Shown: positions 1-11,927 of the stretch, one piece after another
How the letters are laid out: each line of letters starts with the position of its first letter
Position numbering within the stretch: position 1 is the stretch's first letter
Source: Lates calcarifer
Lineage: Eukaryota > Chordata > Actinopteri > Centropomidae
NCBI RefSeq assembly: GCF_001640805.2
Contig: NC_066850.1
Location: 5,628,556-5,692,555, forward strand
Length of the DNA: 64,000 nt
Reading direction: 5' to 3'
Position numbers and translations under genes: made by a program
The notes under the pieces: generated by a model
Databases searched by the model: none
Seen by the model: the letters and a program-made list of their open reading frames with translations, nothing else
What the model was told of the DNA's origin: nothing

Positions 1-1269
1 TTAAAACAAAGAACAAATGTACTCACAACCTACATTATGTATGTGTTGGATGTTGAGTGTTGAGTGTGAGCTCTTGTCAGTTTTCTCGCTAATAATGGAT
101 CATTTCAGCCCTTTCACTTCTTTTTTTCTTGTCACTTTGCACTAACAAGCTTCCAGGAACTCTGCTAATCATAGTTCACACTGTCCAAGAAGTTACTAGT
201 TTGCGTTTGTGGTTTTTTTTTTTTTTTTAGAATGACACTTTTCAGGTTGTACAGTAACTATTCACCAGCTCATAATGGACTAGTTAGCTTGTGTGTAGAC
301 AGTTGCACTATTTAAACACCAGATTCCAAGTTAATCCTAAAATGAGAGGTTAAAAGCAAAGTGGTCTGCCCCCAGATGTTTTTAGTCTGTAATAGTTCCT
401 AGAAACTCACTTTACATGAGACATGAGTTATTCTGCCAAACCTCCTCTTTCTCTGGTTCCTAGAAACAGAGTCAGACGATTCCAATTACAGCATACACTG
501 TCTTTTCCCAGTTCTTGAAAAGAAAAATTGCTGCGCAGATGAAATAGTTTGAGGTATAGAGTGAACACCTTATTCTCTTGGGTTACAGAGACTTAGAATG
601 TGATGTTTTTGACGGACAGCCAGCTCAATGCGTAATCCTGCTTTAGAAAAGGTTGCTTTGGTGTGTCTTGTATATACACAGTAAAGAGTAGGTCATGAAA
701 GGAATTCTCGACTGTTTCATGCATGTTTCTGTGTGTATGTACATGAGGAGGCTAAAACAGGAGCTGTAAAGCCTGTACCTGTAATGCTGTTTAATCCTCA
801 ATAACATTTTTTCTATGTGAGTGAAGCCTTGGGGGGATTTGCAGCGCTTCTGCTCTTGATGTAGCAGTTTTGCTTAGCTATAAACAAAGTTGTGAGAAGC
901 TGTTGCGAAACACTAACAGAACCTGAAACACAGGCTTTTTGTTTACACTCTCTTCTCTCCTGAATGGGAATAGCTTTTGTTTGCGTATTGAAGTTATTAA
1001 TAGCATTCTCTCCATGCAAGCAGATATCAGTTGTGATTTGCCTGCAGTCATTTGGATCATTTACTTCCATTGCAAATGCATGGCCATGTTGCTTGAATCA
1101 TCATTTGCTGTTTTAAATTTTACAACTACAGACATGACACTGGTAAGAAGGTGTTAATGAGGTGAAGTTACAAGCTGTCTTAGTGAGACCTTTTTGAAAA
1201 ACACTATTAACTTCTTTATCTAAAAATAGCTGAAAACATCAGCTACATTTTCCTACAAAACACAAGGCC

Positions 1270-1701
1270 CTGCTCATACCTGACATTAAGCATGCATCTT
1301 GGGTGGACAGCTTGAGTATATCTGTTCACACCTGGCATTAGAATGCGTCTACATGTGTTTAAAGTCATCTCTGTTTGCAAAGATTAAATTCCTTGCTTTT
1401 TTAACCAGTGGGAGGCAGCATATTCTCTTCTCATGCCTAGTCTGCTGGAAATAAAAAGGAGAAGGAATCAAAACAAGACAGACTGGGACTAAAATCATCC
1501 AAGATTTTTTGGCGTACTCTCTATGGGCTTTTTGAAATGTTCATACTTCGTGGAGAGGGCCAGTTTATGGGTTTTGAGAACTAACTGAATGAGTAAGTAC
1601 TTCGGCTTACGCAAAGGATGTCTGTTGATTAGCCGGATGCACTCACACCTCAGTGATTGGGTCACCTAAGATGCATGCTAATGCCTGGTGTGAACATGTC
1701 C
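1270..1701. mobile_element. Non-autonomous DNA transposon relic with terminal inverted repeats
   Basis: The left end (1270-1309, CTGCTCATACCTGACATTAA and on to GCATGCATCTTGGGTGG) is the reverse complement, with a few mismatches, of the right end (1660-1701, including GATGCATGCTAATGCCTGGT). A second left-type copy, TGTTCACACCTGGCATTAGA, starts at 1323. The interior (about 350 bases) has no coding capacity. I recall the TTCACACCTGGCATTA terminus as widespread in teleost genomes; the superfamily is not assigned. Confidence 0.6.
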
Positions 1702-1834
1702 AGTCTGAGATGTAGTATGCATCTTCATATCAGCATGTTCAAAATCTTCATTCACAACGACATGGTTTTATGGTTTATCACTATTAATATTTTGTAGTAG
1801 CAACATGAGGCAACATGTTAAGCAGTAGATTTTG

Positions 1835-2280
1835 AGAATTTAAATGTGGACTTGTGACTTGATTTGGACTTAAATTACCTGAGATTTGAGTCCTTATAGA
1901 TTGAATTTGATTGAAAGCAAAACCATTCGTGGGTTTTCTCCTCTGGGTTTTAGCAGGTTTTAACCTCTGTACAACAATATGACACACATGAATAAGACAG
2001 CTTTGGTAATGCTTTCGATACCTAACTGGTTTCAGCTATAAAAAAAAAACCAACAACAACAACAAAAAAAAAAAACACAGCTGTAGAAGGAAGTTTCAGG
2101 GAAATGTCAGCACTGATGATATGCAATTTGGTTATAAAGACTTGTCTTGACACTGACTTGTCCCCAAGGACTTAAAACTTGAGTTGAGATTTACTCTGAC
2201 AGATTTGAGTCTTGATTTCTCAAATGAGCTGAGACTTGGACTTGCTCCGAAAGACTTAATATCAGCTCTAGTGACACATG
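1835..2280. repeat. ACTTG-rich interspersed repeat (teleost type)
   Basis: Recurring words such as GACTTGTGACTTGATTTGGA, GACTTGTCCCCAAGGACTTA and GAGACTTGGACTTGC fill 1850-1900 and 2140-2265, interrupted by an A-rich stretch at 2041-2077. This matches a degenerate fish repeat I recall that is built of acttgagacttg-like units. Boundaries are approximate. Confidence 0.5.
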
Positions 2281-2559
2281 ACATTTAATGCAATGATACT
2301 GACTGCAACATATACAATCCTCTGTCTGTCTTTGTCATTTTGCCTCTCAGTCGTTAGTCTCGTTCATTTGTACTCAGACACACACACAAAGATAGGGCTT
2401 CAGCAGTTGAGTACCAGGCAGTGCTGACCTCTCGCTGTCTACCTCTGTCTGTCATACACACATGCACATACAAACACACACTAACCAGACAGTGCCAGTC
2501 TCTCATTCTGGCCATGATAAAAGGCCCTTTATGCTCCAAGAATTTTCACTGTAGCAATG

Positions 2560-2565
2560 GACACA

Positions 2566-2624
<59 letters not shown>
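2560..2624. repeat. (AC)n microsatellite
   Basis: About 32 dinucleotide units with one interruption. Confidence 0.95.
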
Positions 2625-2626
<2 letters not shown>

Positions 2627-3650
2627 AGCAGGTAACCCACTTCAAAGTTAACAAAGCTGATAACAGCATTATCAGATCAAAATCATTCCCACATTCACAT
2701 GCATACATGAGGAGCGACTTACCTTGAGACATGAGTGTAGCAACACACATCAAAGTGGTAGACTGTATCCCCGATGGTTGAGCAGGTGCACATGTGCTTT
2801 CATGTTTCACCTGTGCAGAGTATGTGTTGCAGTTCAACATTTTTTTTCTTTAGACTTTCCTAATGTCTTTTTAGGACCAAAACACATTCAAACAACCAAA
2901 AATAGCCAGTAACACCAAGAAACTGAAATATCTTAAGTGAACTGTAAAATAAAAATTTCTGATATTTCGCATTTAATTTCCTTCAATTTTTTTTAAATCC
3001 CTCAAAATGTTTACTTTTTGTTCAACCCTAACCCTAACAATGGGTTTAGAGGGTGTTACATGAATTTTTTAGGGAAAGAATCTGTTTTTTCCTGTTGGAC
3101 TGAGCCGCGCTAGCTGTTTCCCCTGCTGCCAGTCCTTAGACTAAGATAAGTATTTTTAAAAATATAATATGAGATTTCATTGTTGTCCTACCAACTTTGC
3201 AGTGGTCCCACCATACTCATTATTTTTGTCCTAAAGGCTAAATAACCTGGTTTTTAAGGGGCACAATGAAAAGGCGAAATGGGTCAACACTTAATTTTTT
3301 CCATTTAAGTGTATGCCATTGCCCTGGACTCCTGCTGAGCCCATGAAACTCTTTTATAATATGAGGGCTGTAGTTGCTCCAATTTATGTAGACTGGATGT
3401 TTCCGAAGGTGCTGTAAATAAAGACTGAATGATTCAGTCACTGCAAGAGGGCTTTGATAAAACAGCCAGTGTGAGAGACAGTGCAGGAGACTGCAAACAA
3501 AATGAATCATGCATGTGCACAGACATGCATAAATGATACTCAACCATCTAGAAAATCAAATGATTCTTTTATCATATGGTACACTTTTTGTACTCAAAAT
3601 TACACCAATTTCAACATCAAATGAAAATCAATGTATTTTTCCAAGCATTG

Positions 3651-3652
<2 letters not shown>

Positions 3653-3715
<63 letters not shown>
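3653..3715. repeat. (CA)n microsatellite
   Basis: About 31 uninterrupted CA units. Confidence 0.95.
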
Positions 3716-3718
<3 letters not shown>

Positions 3719-6345
3719 TGCATACAAACACACACCAGGATTGACTGTTTTCTTGTGGCCTTAACATTATTACTTCTCAGGAATATATTATTTTTCCCCC
3801 CTCAGAACAAAGAAGGACTACAGATAATGAGAAAATGGCATGCTCTAATTTTTGTTCTTACTTTTAAATAGTAATATTTTTCATGTGCGGTGTAATGGCA
3901 CTGATAGAGACTGGCACAGTTAAGCCTCTTGTTAAGCCAGCTGCATATTGTATCTTGCATTTACGGATATCCTGCACTTTTATTGCTCATTTATTCTAAC
4001 AAGATTTTTCTGCACAAGTGAACTGTGAGCTGTCATTTTAGCATGAACAGTAATTGGAGGGAACAGCTGCAGGCTAAAAAATTTTGCATATTTTATGACC
4101 CTAATAATTATAATTCAGGGCCATTTTCAGTATTTATGGCAGGTGGACAATGTGGCTTTGTAGTCTAGAGCACACGCACACACTGGTGCCGGGTTCCTGC
4201 CATTATTTCGGTGAGAAATCCCAGTAAATTCTCATATTAAAATCCCTCAAAAATAAGGTATTTCCAAATGACTTCTGGTTGATTTGATAACAGTTTTTTA
4301 TTGCTACTAACTTCCCTCACACTATTTCAGCCACCCACGAGGGATTTCCAGGAGAGAATTATTAGTAGTACCTATCTTTTGTCCCATGGGCGAAAAAACA
4401 TATTAAGAACATGGTCAAACAAGTCATAATTATCTTTGGTTTTTGCTTGTCTTTAATCACTCTCTGTGTTTAATCATATTTGTCTTCATCTCCTCCCCCC
4501 TCAGACCTTTTGTACAATTATAGTTGAGAACCAAACCACCATGTCTTGTTTAACCTACTCGTCCCCCCGCAGGGTGAGAGACCTCATTTACATTAATTGC
4601 CTCCAATTTGGAGCGTTACCAGAGTGAGAACATGTGTCGATGAATTTCGTTTAGGTCCAAGTGGAATAAAAGCTTTCCAACAAGTCTTTAGGGAGATGTA
4701 TGGAACCACAGTGCAAAGGAGAAGAGGAGAAGGAGGAGAATGAAAGTTTTTACAGAAAGCTCAAACTAGACATTGACTAACACATTGGACTCTATAGTGA
4801 CACTACCTGGTAGAAGAAGGAACTGCATGACAATTTGAACCTGATCTCCATTTAATTGACTGTACTATACCACAACCTTTGAGAGCAAGTATTCATTTGA
4901 TGTTTCATGTGCCCTTTATTATATTATACACATTTTGTGTGTGTCTGAAGTTATACTCCCATATAATACTGCCCATAATACATCCCAAAAACATAATTCA
5001 AATATTCATGTGCATAAAGCAAGGCATCACCACCAATCACAAACAAGCTCAAGAAAAGCAATAAAAAAAATAAAATGTGAGGCAATTCATTTTTGTATTT
5101 ATTACACATGGACATTGCACATTTGTCAATTTAAAAAAATGGGATATGATTTGCACTCAAAATGAAATACCAGGGGTATGGCAAAATGAGTGATCCACTA
5201 ACATGGGAGAAAAAAAATGCCTGAATGCTGATAAAATCGTTTTTCAGTATCCTGGTAAATGAATCAGTGTTCAGTGACAAATGGTTATTTTTTGAGGGAA
5301 AAGGGTACATGACCTGCATTATAGTCAATCATTTCCTAGAGTATTACATATGAATATACTATTGCACATCCTCCAATGCACTGCATATCCAAGCTTGCAC
5401 TCACGTAAAGCAGAATTACAGTATATCTGCAATGCCTATAGAGCCCCTCTTTCTAGCTTGAGATGGCAGGAGTTGCATGCAGTGTCACTAATAAGGGAAG
5501 TGACAGGTTCACTGTTGCAACACGAGGGCTTCAAAGCACATCCTCTTACACACAGAGGCACCCACACACTCACACATACAATATAGCACATGCACAGTTA
5601 CTGGCATGGCATTCATAATTCAAAAGAGTTTACACTTGACTTTAAGTTGTCAAACGCAATACAGAAGAAGAAAGAGGCCTCAAACAAAACATTTATTATT
5701 CTGTTCACTGCCTCAGTAAATTCTGCTGAAGTGCCCTTGATCAAGGCACTCAACCAGCTGCTTCACTTGTTGAATATAGTCATACTAAGAAGCTCTTTAG
5801 TGTGTGAGTGTCTTGACATGTGGGTGAAGCAGAGGGAGAGTTAAATGAAATCAAATTTAAATGTACCAAGGTTTAATTCAGTATCCACAGCAGCAGGTGG
5901 TTTGAATGATTCTCCAGCTAATATGAATTCTTAAAATGTTCTTGGTTTTAAACAGGGAAAACAATAGCTGATTCTCTCCTGCAGCAGATGCCCACAGCCA
6001 GCGTCTGATTGGTCACATGTTAAAGCCAGGGAGGGTCACCGCACACTGGATATACAGTATTATCTCCTTGTTCTGCAAACATTTAGGTGTAAATTCATCT
6101 CACAATTGAATTAAATTTTAATGTCAGGTGTCCCAGAATGTCCCAGCATCATATGGGCCTCACATGACAGGTAGATTCACTCTGGATGAATTCCACAGAC
6201 ACAAAGCAGAAAACATGTCATATACTGTGTTATCTTAAAGAAAAACCCAGTTTTTATTCATTATGTTACATCATATATCTGTCAGAGTGTAATTCGAATG
6301 TGCGTATGACGTCATGAGAAAGGCATAGACAGGGGAAAGGGAAGA

Positions 6346-6350
<5 letters not shown>

Positions 6351-6414
<64 letters not shown>
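6351..6414. repeat. (AG)n microsatellite
   Basis: 32 pure AG units. Confidence 0.95.
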
Positions 6415-6416
<2 letters not shown>

Positions 6417-6882
6417 CTAACTTACCTACCTGAGCTGTTTCAACATGTTCTCCAACCTGTTGTGCCTCGTCAGAAAGGACAAATTCCCACTGACATCAGT
6501 AAGGTTGACACAGGTCACACTTTGCCCTTTGAGAGGAGGCAATTTCTCAGTCCTCTTACCTGGAGCAACACACATACTTGCAGAAATGGAGGGACAAACG
6601 AGGCACCATAGCATGTTTAACATTCAATGACAGGTTTTACACTTCACACATACACTGAGACACTGAGTAATGGAGATAATACCATGACCTTTAGAAAAAT
6701 GGGGAATCAGTAAGGTTAAAATAGACTTACTGATGTCTGGAAACACACAACCATCAATAAATGTTTCTGAGCGTAAAATGAAAATTCATCCATCCGGAAC
6801 TGATCAGTGACAGCTGAGTGCAGAGGAAGACTTTCCATGATTGCATCCTTTATATGGGAGGCAGCATGCACAGATACACACA

Positions 6883-6901
6883 CTTCACACTCACACTCAC
6901 A

Positions 6902-6949
<48 letters not shown>
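6883..6949. repeat. (CA)n microsatellite with CACTCA leader
   Basis: Imperfect CACTCA units followed by a pure CA run from about 6904. Confidence 0.95.
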
Positions 6950-6951
<2 letters not shown>

Positions 6952-7040
6952 GCAATGTCAGCAGGCTTTCTTTGCATATTTCCCCTCTGCATGTTCTCGG
7001 TTATACTTTGCTCTCAAGCTTCCTCTTTTGCTTGCTTATG

Positions 7041-7043
<3 letters not shown>

Positions 7044-7078
<35 letters not shown>
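7044..7078. repeat. (TG)n microsatellite
   Basis: About 17 pure TG units, 95 bases after a CA array of opposite sense. Confidence 0.95.
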
Positions 7079-7080
<2 letters not shown>

Positions 7081-8443
7081 GTGAGCTACAGGACCAGAAC
7101 TAGACATGTAGATACACTCCCTCAACATGCCTTTATAACACACTGCAAAAATCAAGTATAAGTGAGGAGAGTAAAAACAAGAAGAGATATACAAACTGTG
7201 CTACAGCTCCACAAACAACCTCTTTCTTTAAATGCAAAGAAATAAACTGCATTTTCAAATAGATTCTGGATGTCTTTTCATCAAAAAGGTCAACTGAAAA
7301 CAAATTTGAGATTATTCACTTATTATTTTTCACTACCATAAAAAATAGTGCTGTCTTCCTGGTCTAAAAAACAGCAAAGGTGCTATTTTAAGAGTAAGAT
7401 TGCATCCTGTTTTTGAGTCAGAATGAGCAAATAATCCAGCCTTAATGTAAACACAACTGCCACAGGTTGGCAGGCTTTAATGTTGGCATGGCTTCAATCA
7501 CATATTCATTGGACAATAGCTATACTATGTAAATTCTTACAAATACCTTGCCACCATGTTTTATTTTTAGAAATCAGAAAATGCATCACAGAATTCTGTG
7601 GAAGACAACAAGACTGATCGAAGTTTAGATTACAGTGTCTTTGTGTTTGACGGAAAGAGAGATAAAACTGGGTGTCTGGAGCCCTGAGAGAAAATGACAA
7701 AAGAGGAAGAGGTTAAAATGTCACTTTTGGTTTATTTCTGAAAGCCATCCAAAGAGTGAAAGCTTGTGTTGTCAGAACCTCTCAGCTAATGAATTCCAAC
7801 TGTTTGAGTTGTCAGTCAACACCACTTGTTACTTCCTTGAATATACAAATCCTGTGGCTGCCTGCACCATGAACAGTCATTAAGAAATTTTAATAGACCC
7901 AAAAGCTACATGTAACATTTCAGGCATTATGTTGACATCCAAAGTGACATACAGTGCGAAAACTACAACCCAGTTTCTAGATTGCTCAAATTGCATGTAA
8001 GCCAATGTTGGCTCATTTCTGAGTTAGCCAAAGATAAGAATTTGTACCAGGGAAGTGTGATTTACAGTCATCAGTATGTTCTGCTCTGTTGAGCAGATAG
8101 AAATGTCCATGGAAATTTGTTGTTTGAAATATGAAAGCTCTGTGGATCTATCACTCTGCAGCTCAGGTCACTTGTCACCTCACTGAGAGCTTATGCTTTG
8201 CAGCTACCTTGAGAGTAGTTGCCGAAGGGTGTTGGCTTTTCAATCTAGTATTCCTGTAAACTTGAGGGTTAAAATGTGTTGCTAGTACTGCAGGCTAGCA
8301 TTCAGTTTTCAGGTCAACCCAGGTACAGGTCAGAGCAGAGAGAGAAAGAAAGAGAGGGAGTAGAATAAATCATTCATTCTGACAGAGTAATTTTCTGGGG
8401 CATTTTTACAACTTACAGAAGGAGGAGGCCGAGGTGTGTGGAG

Positions 8444-8469
8444 GTGTGTGTGTGTGTGTGTGTGTGTGT
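8444..8469. repeat. (TG)n microsatellite
   Basis: About 13 TG units after two GAGGTGTGTG units. Confidence 0.9.
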
Positions 8470-9820
8470 ACTGAAGGAATGCTGAAGGTAAACTCTTGCT
8501 GTCAGTTGTAAAGGCCTGCATGCTGATCTTCACCTGAAATGCACGTTTCTCTCCAAGATTTTGTTTTGTCCAATCGACAGCTTCCAGCAAACTCTCACAT
8601 TCACAACCCTTGTAAATCCAGTTTAATAGGCATTCAAATACGCATTTACAAAAATGAAAGACAAATAAAGACAGACTTAAACATCAAATGCGCTTTTAAT
8701 TGCTTTACATAGTCAAAATGTATCAGGCCAGATTTCAATAAGATGTATGATAATGCATAAGACAGGATATAAAAGGAAAGGATATGAAATGAAATACTGT
8801 CTGTACAGTTAATGCAAACATATAGATTGTTGGTATTTATGGAGACTGAACTGAAAAAGTTCAAAGTTCATACATTTGTTTGTGGACTATCTCTCATCAG
8901 TTGTGCATACAATACATGTACATTTTAGGCATTCAAAGACAGTCTTTGTACACTTACCAAAAGTGTTGTGGTTCAGTCCTCACTTGCTGTTGTGTTGTTG
9001 TTTCAACCTTGCATATTGTTTCACTGCCTTAAGCAAAGTGCTGGATAAACATGTGCAGCATATGTGCGCACAGGCAAAGGAGCACCCACCACCACCACCA
9101 CCCAACTCCTTTCCAGGTCAGGAATCAGGACCCAAATTGAATGATATGCTCTGTACTGAAACACACACAGGCTCATTCATGTTCCGCTGCAATATTAAAC
9201 TCCTGGTGGTCATGTGAAGACACAAAACAACAAGTCCATGACCCAGTTTGTGTCTCTGCTCCACCATTCAATAACAAGTGCTGGTGTGTGTCAGCATGTG
9301 AGAATTGCAGGTATGACAACATCCTTTGCAGCACTTTATCATTTCAGGAGTGTTTGCTGATTGCGTAGCAGCAATACTGAGCAAATTATCCTGCTGTTAA
9401 CAGTGGAAGCTTAGATAACAGCTATATTTGATAAGATATGGCGATGACCGTATAAATTAGTTTACAGCACATACTATAGGTCAAAGGTGATGTTTTTAAT
9501 GTCACTTTTTTAAGAAAGAACATTTGCATGAATATGTGTAAAAAGTAAAAAACAAAACCATAAACACACCTGATGGGTCATTTGATGGGTGGATGGTGGT
9601 AATGTGTCAGACTGGTTGCTCTTCATCTGAATAGTTTTGTTTATTCAAAGTTGGAGTGGTGAGATAATGTTATGAGAACGCTATAATCAGGGGGTTCTCC
9701 TTTAGTCTGCGTTCATTTGAAGAACCGTGGCGTTAAAATGTTTGGACCCCCTTGCTGTCAAATACAAACAGGAAGACCCTCAGAAGAAAACTGAACAATA
9801 GTGTGCGTGTGATGGCTGGG

Positions 9821-9826
<6 letters not shown>

Positions 9827-9862
<36 letters not shown>
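9827..9862. repeat. (AC)n microsatellite
   Basis: About 18 AC units. Confidence 0.95.
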
Positions 9863-9865
<3 letters not shown>

Positions 9866-10157
9866 CTGATGAGCAAGGTTAAAACTATTATCCTGCCTTG
9901 TTTATTCTTGCCAGATGCGCTGCCGCTCAACATCAGGTAGATCTGACAGACAGAAAAATGTCAGATCCTTAACTGTGGTTAAATTCTCATGTTCAGTCTT
10001 TAGAAGGAGCAGACTTTAGCACTGTTATACATCCATCCAGAGTGCATATACTCATACATATGCAATACTCATAGGATTTTTTTTCTCTAAGGGCGAGGAG
10101 CTTTTATGACACCTCCTCAGCAGTTATGATAAAGGTGATCATCCCCCCCACCCCCCA

Positions 10158-10190
10158 CATACACACGTGTACACACAGAGAGAGAGAGAG

Positions 10191-10224
<34 letters not shown>
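10158..10224. repeat. Compound (GA)n-(CA)n microsatellite
   Basis: A short GA run (10177-10192) followed by a CA run (10195-10224). Confidence 0.9.
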
Positions 10225-10226
<2 letters not shown>

Positions 10227-11229
10227 AAGGCAATGAGTGTCAGGTATAAAGACTGACCATGCACGAGACCTTAAATAAAAGCATGATGAACGACATGTGT
10301 TGGCTCACGCTGCAGCTGTTGGACCAGCTCAGGACGCTGGAGTTTTCCTCCGGCTGTCGATGTCAAGCCAGTCCGGATGCACAACAGCGCTTCCGGTTTG
10401 GCCTGTCAACATAGGATTCTTATTCGTGAATAAATTACAACATTCTTTCAGGGGCGCAATTTTATTGGGCAATATATTAATTAAGTGAAGAATGTACTTA
10501 GTTATATTCAGTGTCGCAGTGGTACTTAATAAAATGCAACAAGGTATTATTTGACACGACTTTATTCACGATTTTTAATGCAGTTAATGCAGTGACTACA
10601 TACTATATACATTTAACAAAGTTGTATTAATTAGACCGGTATACACAAGATTATTAAACCTCTATAGACATATGTTTATGGAAACCACATCTATATTTCA
10701 AACGTAGCCTATGTTTTAAACTAAAATATTTAAAGTGAAAACACCTAGCCTGCTTGTTCCAGTGACTGTTGCAGCTTCTTGTGTCAGTAATGAATTATAG
10801 TATAATCACTGTAAGGAAAATAAGTAGACTAAAACAAAGACGACATGAGAACAAATGATAACCACCGATTAATATAAAAATGTTGGTTTTAAAAAGTCAC
10901 ATTCACAACAATGACCGTTTATCTGCCTTGACTCTTTATTCAACCTCCGTTTTAAATGATGTACACCTTCAGAGCTCACACCTGTCGAGAGATGTTTCCT
11001 CTTCATGCCCGCTCTCTGCAGCTGAATCTCCGTCAGATCAAAAAGATGCAGATTGCTGACTCCTCGCAAGTAAATAGCGTGAGAGCTGCAGGATGTACTC
11101 ACAAAGACTCACGTAGCTTGAACAAAATGGCTTGTGCATTCACCAACAGCCGTTTTCACTAGACCGCTGCTACGGCGGGTTTGATTTCTGGTCTTGATAA
11201 AACATAAACAATTTACACGAGTGTAAATT

Positions 11230-11927
11230 TTGGTTTTGCGCTTTATTTTGAAAGAACGGCCCTTTTCCTGTGTCACCCGCGGTAACGGTAGCTGTCTTCA
11301 CGCGGCACTTCTGTGTGAAAGCCCAGTCGTCGCCTTGTCGAGTCATCGCTACAGAGGAGCACAGAGCAGACGGAGCCGCCGTCTGATGGCTTAAAAACGG
11401 GGAATAAGTGTGGTTCACAGCGGATTTATCGCACTGCACGAGGCGGGAAGCACGAAAGGACGGTCGCGGGACCGGAGTGGACGTTGATACGGATGAGGAT
11501 AATGCGTTCCGTTTGAGTCGAGCGTGCGTTTTTTTGGTAAGCGGTTGCAGACCCGGGCACAGACAACACAGAGACAGACAGAAGAGAAGTACCACAGCCG
11601 CCGCGACACCAGCGAGCGAACTTGGCTTCTCTGCCCTGTGGGAGGTGTCTGTTCGTCTGCCTTGGCTCGCTGCACGTTCCGCTCACAGCGTCGCCGCTCG
11701 GACCTTTCGAAGAAGGATAAAGATTTGTAGCTTAGTTATGTTTCTGTAAATAGAGTCTTTTTCGGGTTTTTCAGCAACCAACTGTGGCTTTAATGTGACG
11801 CACTATACTGACATTAGTGCTGTGTGTCGGAGCGGACCCCCACTGCAGAGGAGTTAAAAGGCTTTTTAGTCAAGTTTTTTACCTTCATTTTTCTTCGGTG
11901 CCAACACAGCCCACACCGATGTAACAG
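11230..11927 (+). promoter_or_regulatory. wnk1: CpG island: probable wnk1 promoter and non-coding first exon
   Basis: This is the only long CpG-rich stretch in a CpG-poor window, densest from about 11270 to 11720. It lies 3-4 kb before the wnk1 coding start on the same strand, with no other recognisable gene nearby. No TATA box is evident, as expected for a CpG-island promoter. Two donor-like sites could end a first exon: TTG|GTAAGC at 11537 and ACAG|GTAACA at 11928. Either could splice to the acceptor at 14973. ORFs on both strands here have GC-rich, low-conservation translations and look incidental. Confidence 0.6.

Larger units (their letters stand above)
1..11229. other. Upstream intergenic region without recognisable genes
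   Basis: ORFs here are short and mostly read through microsatellites. I see no protein family on either strand. The stretch holds an inverted-repeat element (1270-1701), an ACTTG-rich repeat (1835-2280), several CA, TG and GA arrays, and non-repetitive AT-rich DNA. The blocks at about 3900-4140 and 4560-4680 (homeodomain-type ATTA cores and a long unrepeated sequence) could be conserved non-coding elements, but this cannot be judged from one genome. Confidence 0.6.

Noticed and set aside
3024..3042. Telomere-like CCCTAACCCTAAC
   Set aside because: Only about two units; not a telomere or an informative interstitial array.
11170..11749. Overlapping ORFs of 68-141 codons on both strands in the CpG island
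   Set aside because: GC-rich sequence has few stops. The translations show no domain, overlap each other on both strands, and fit a promoter rather than a gene.
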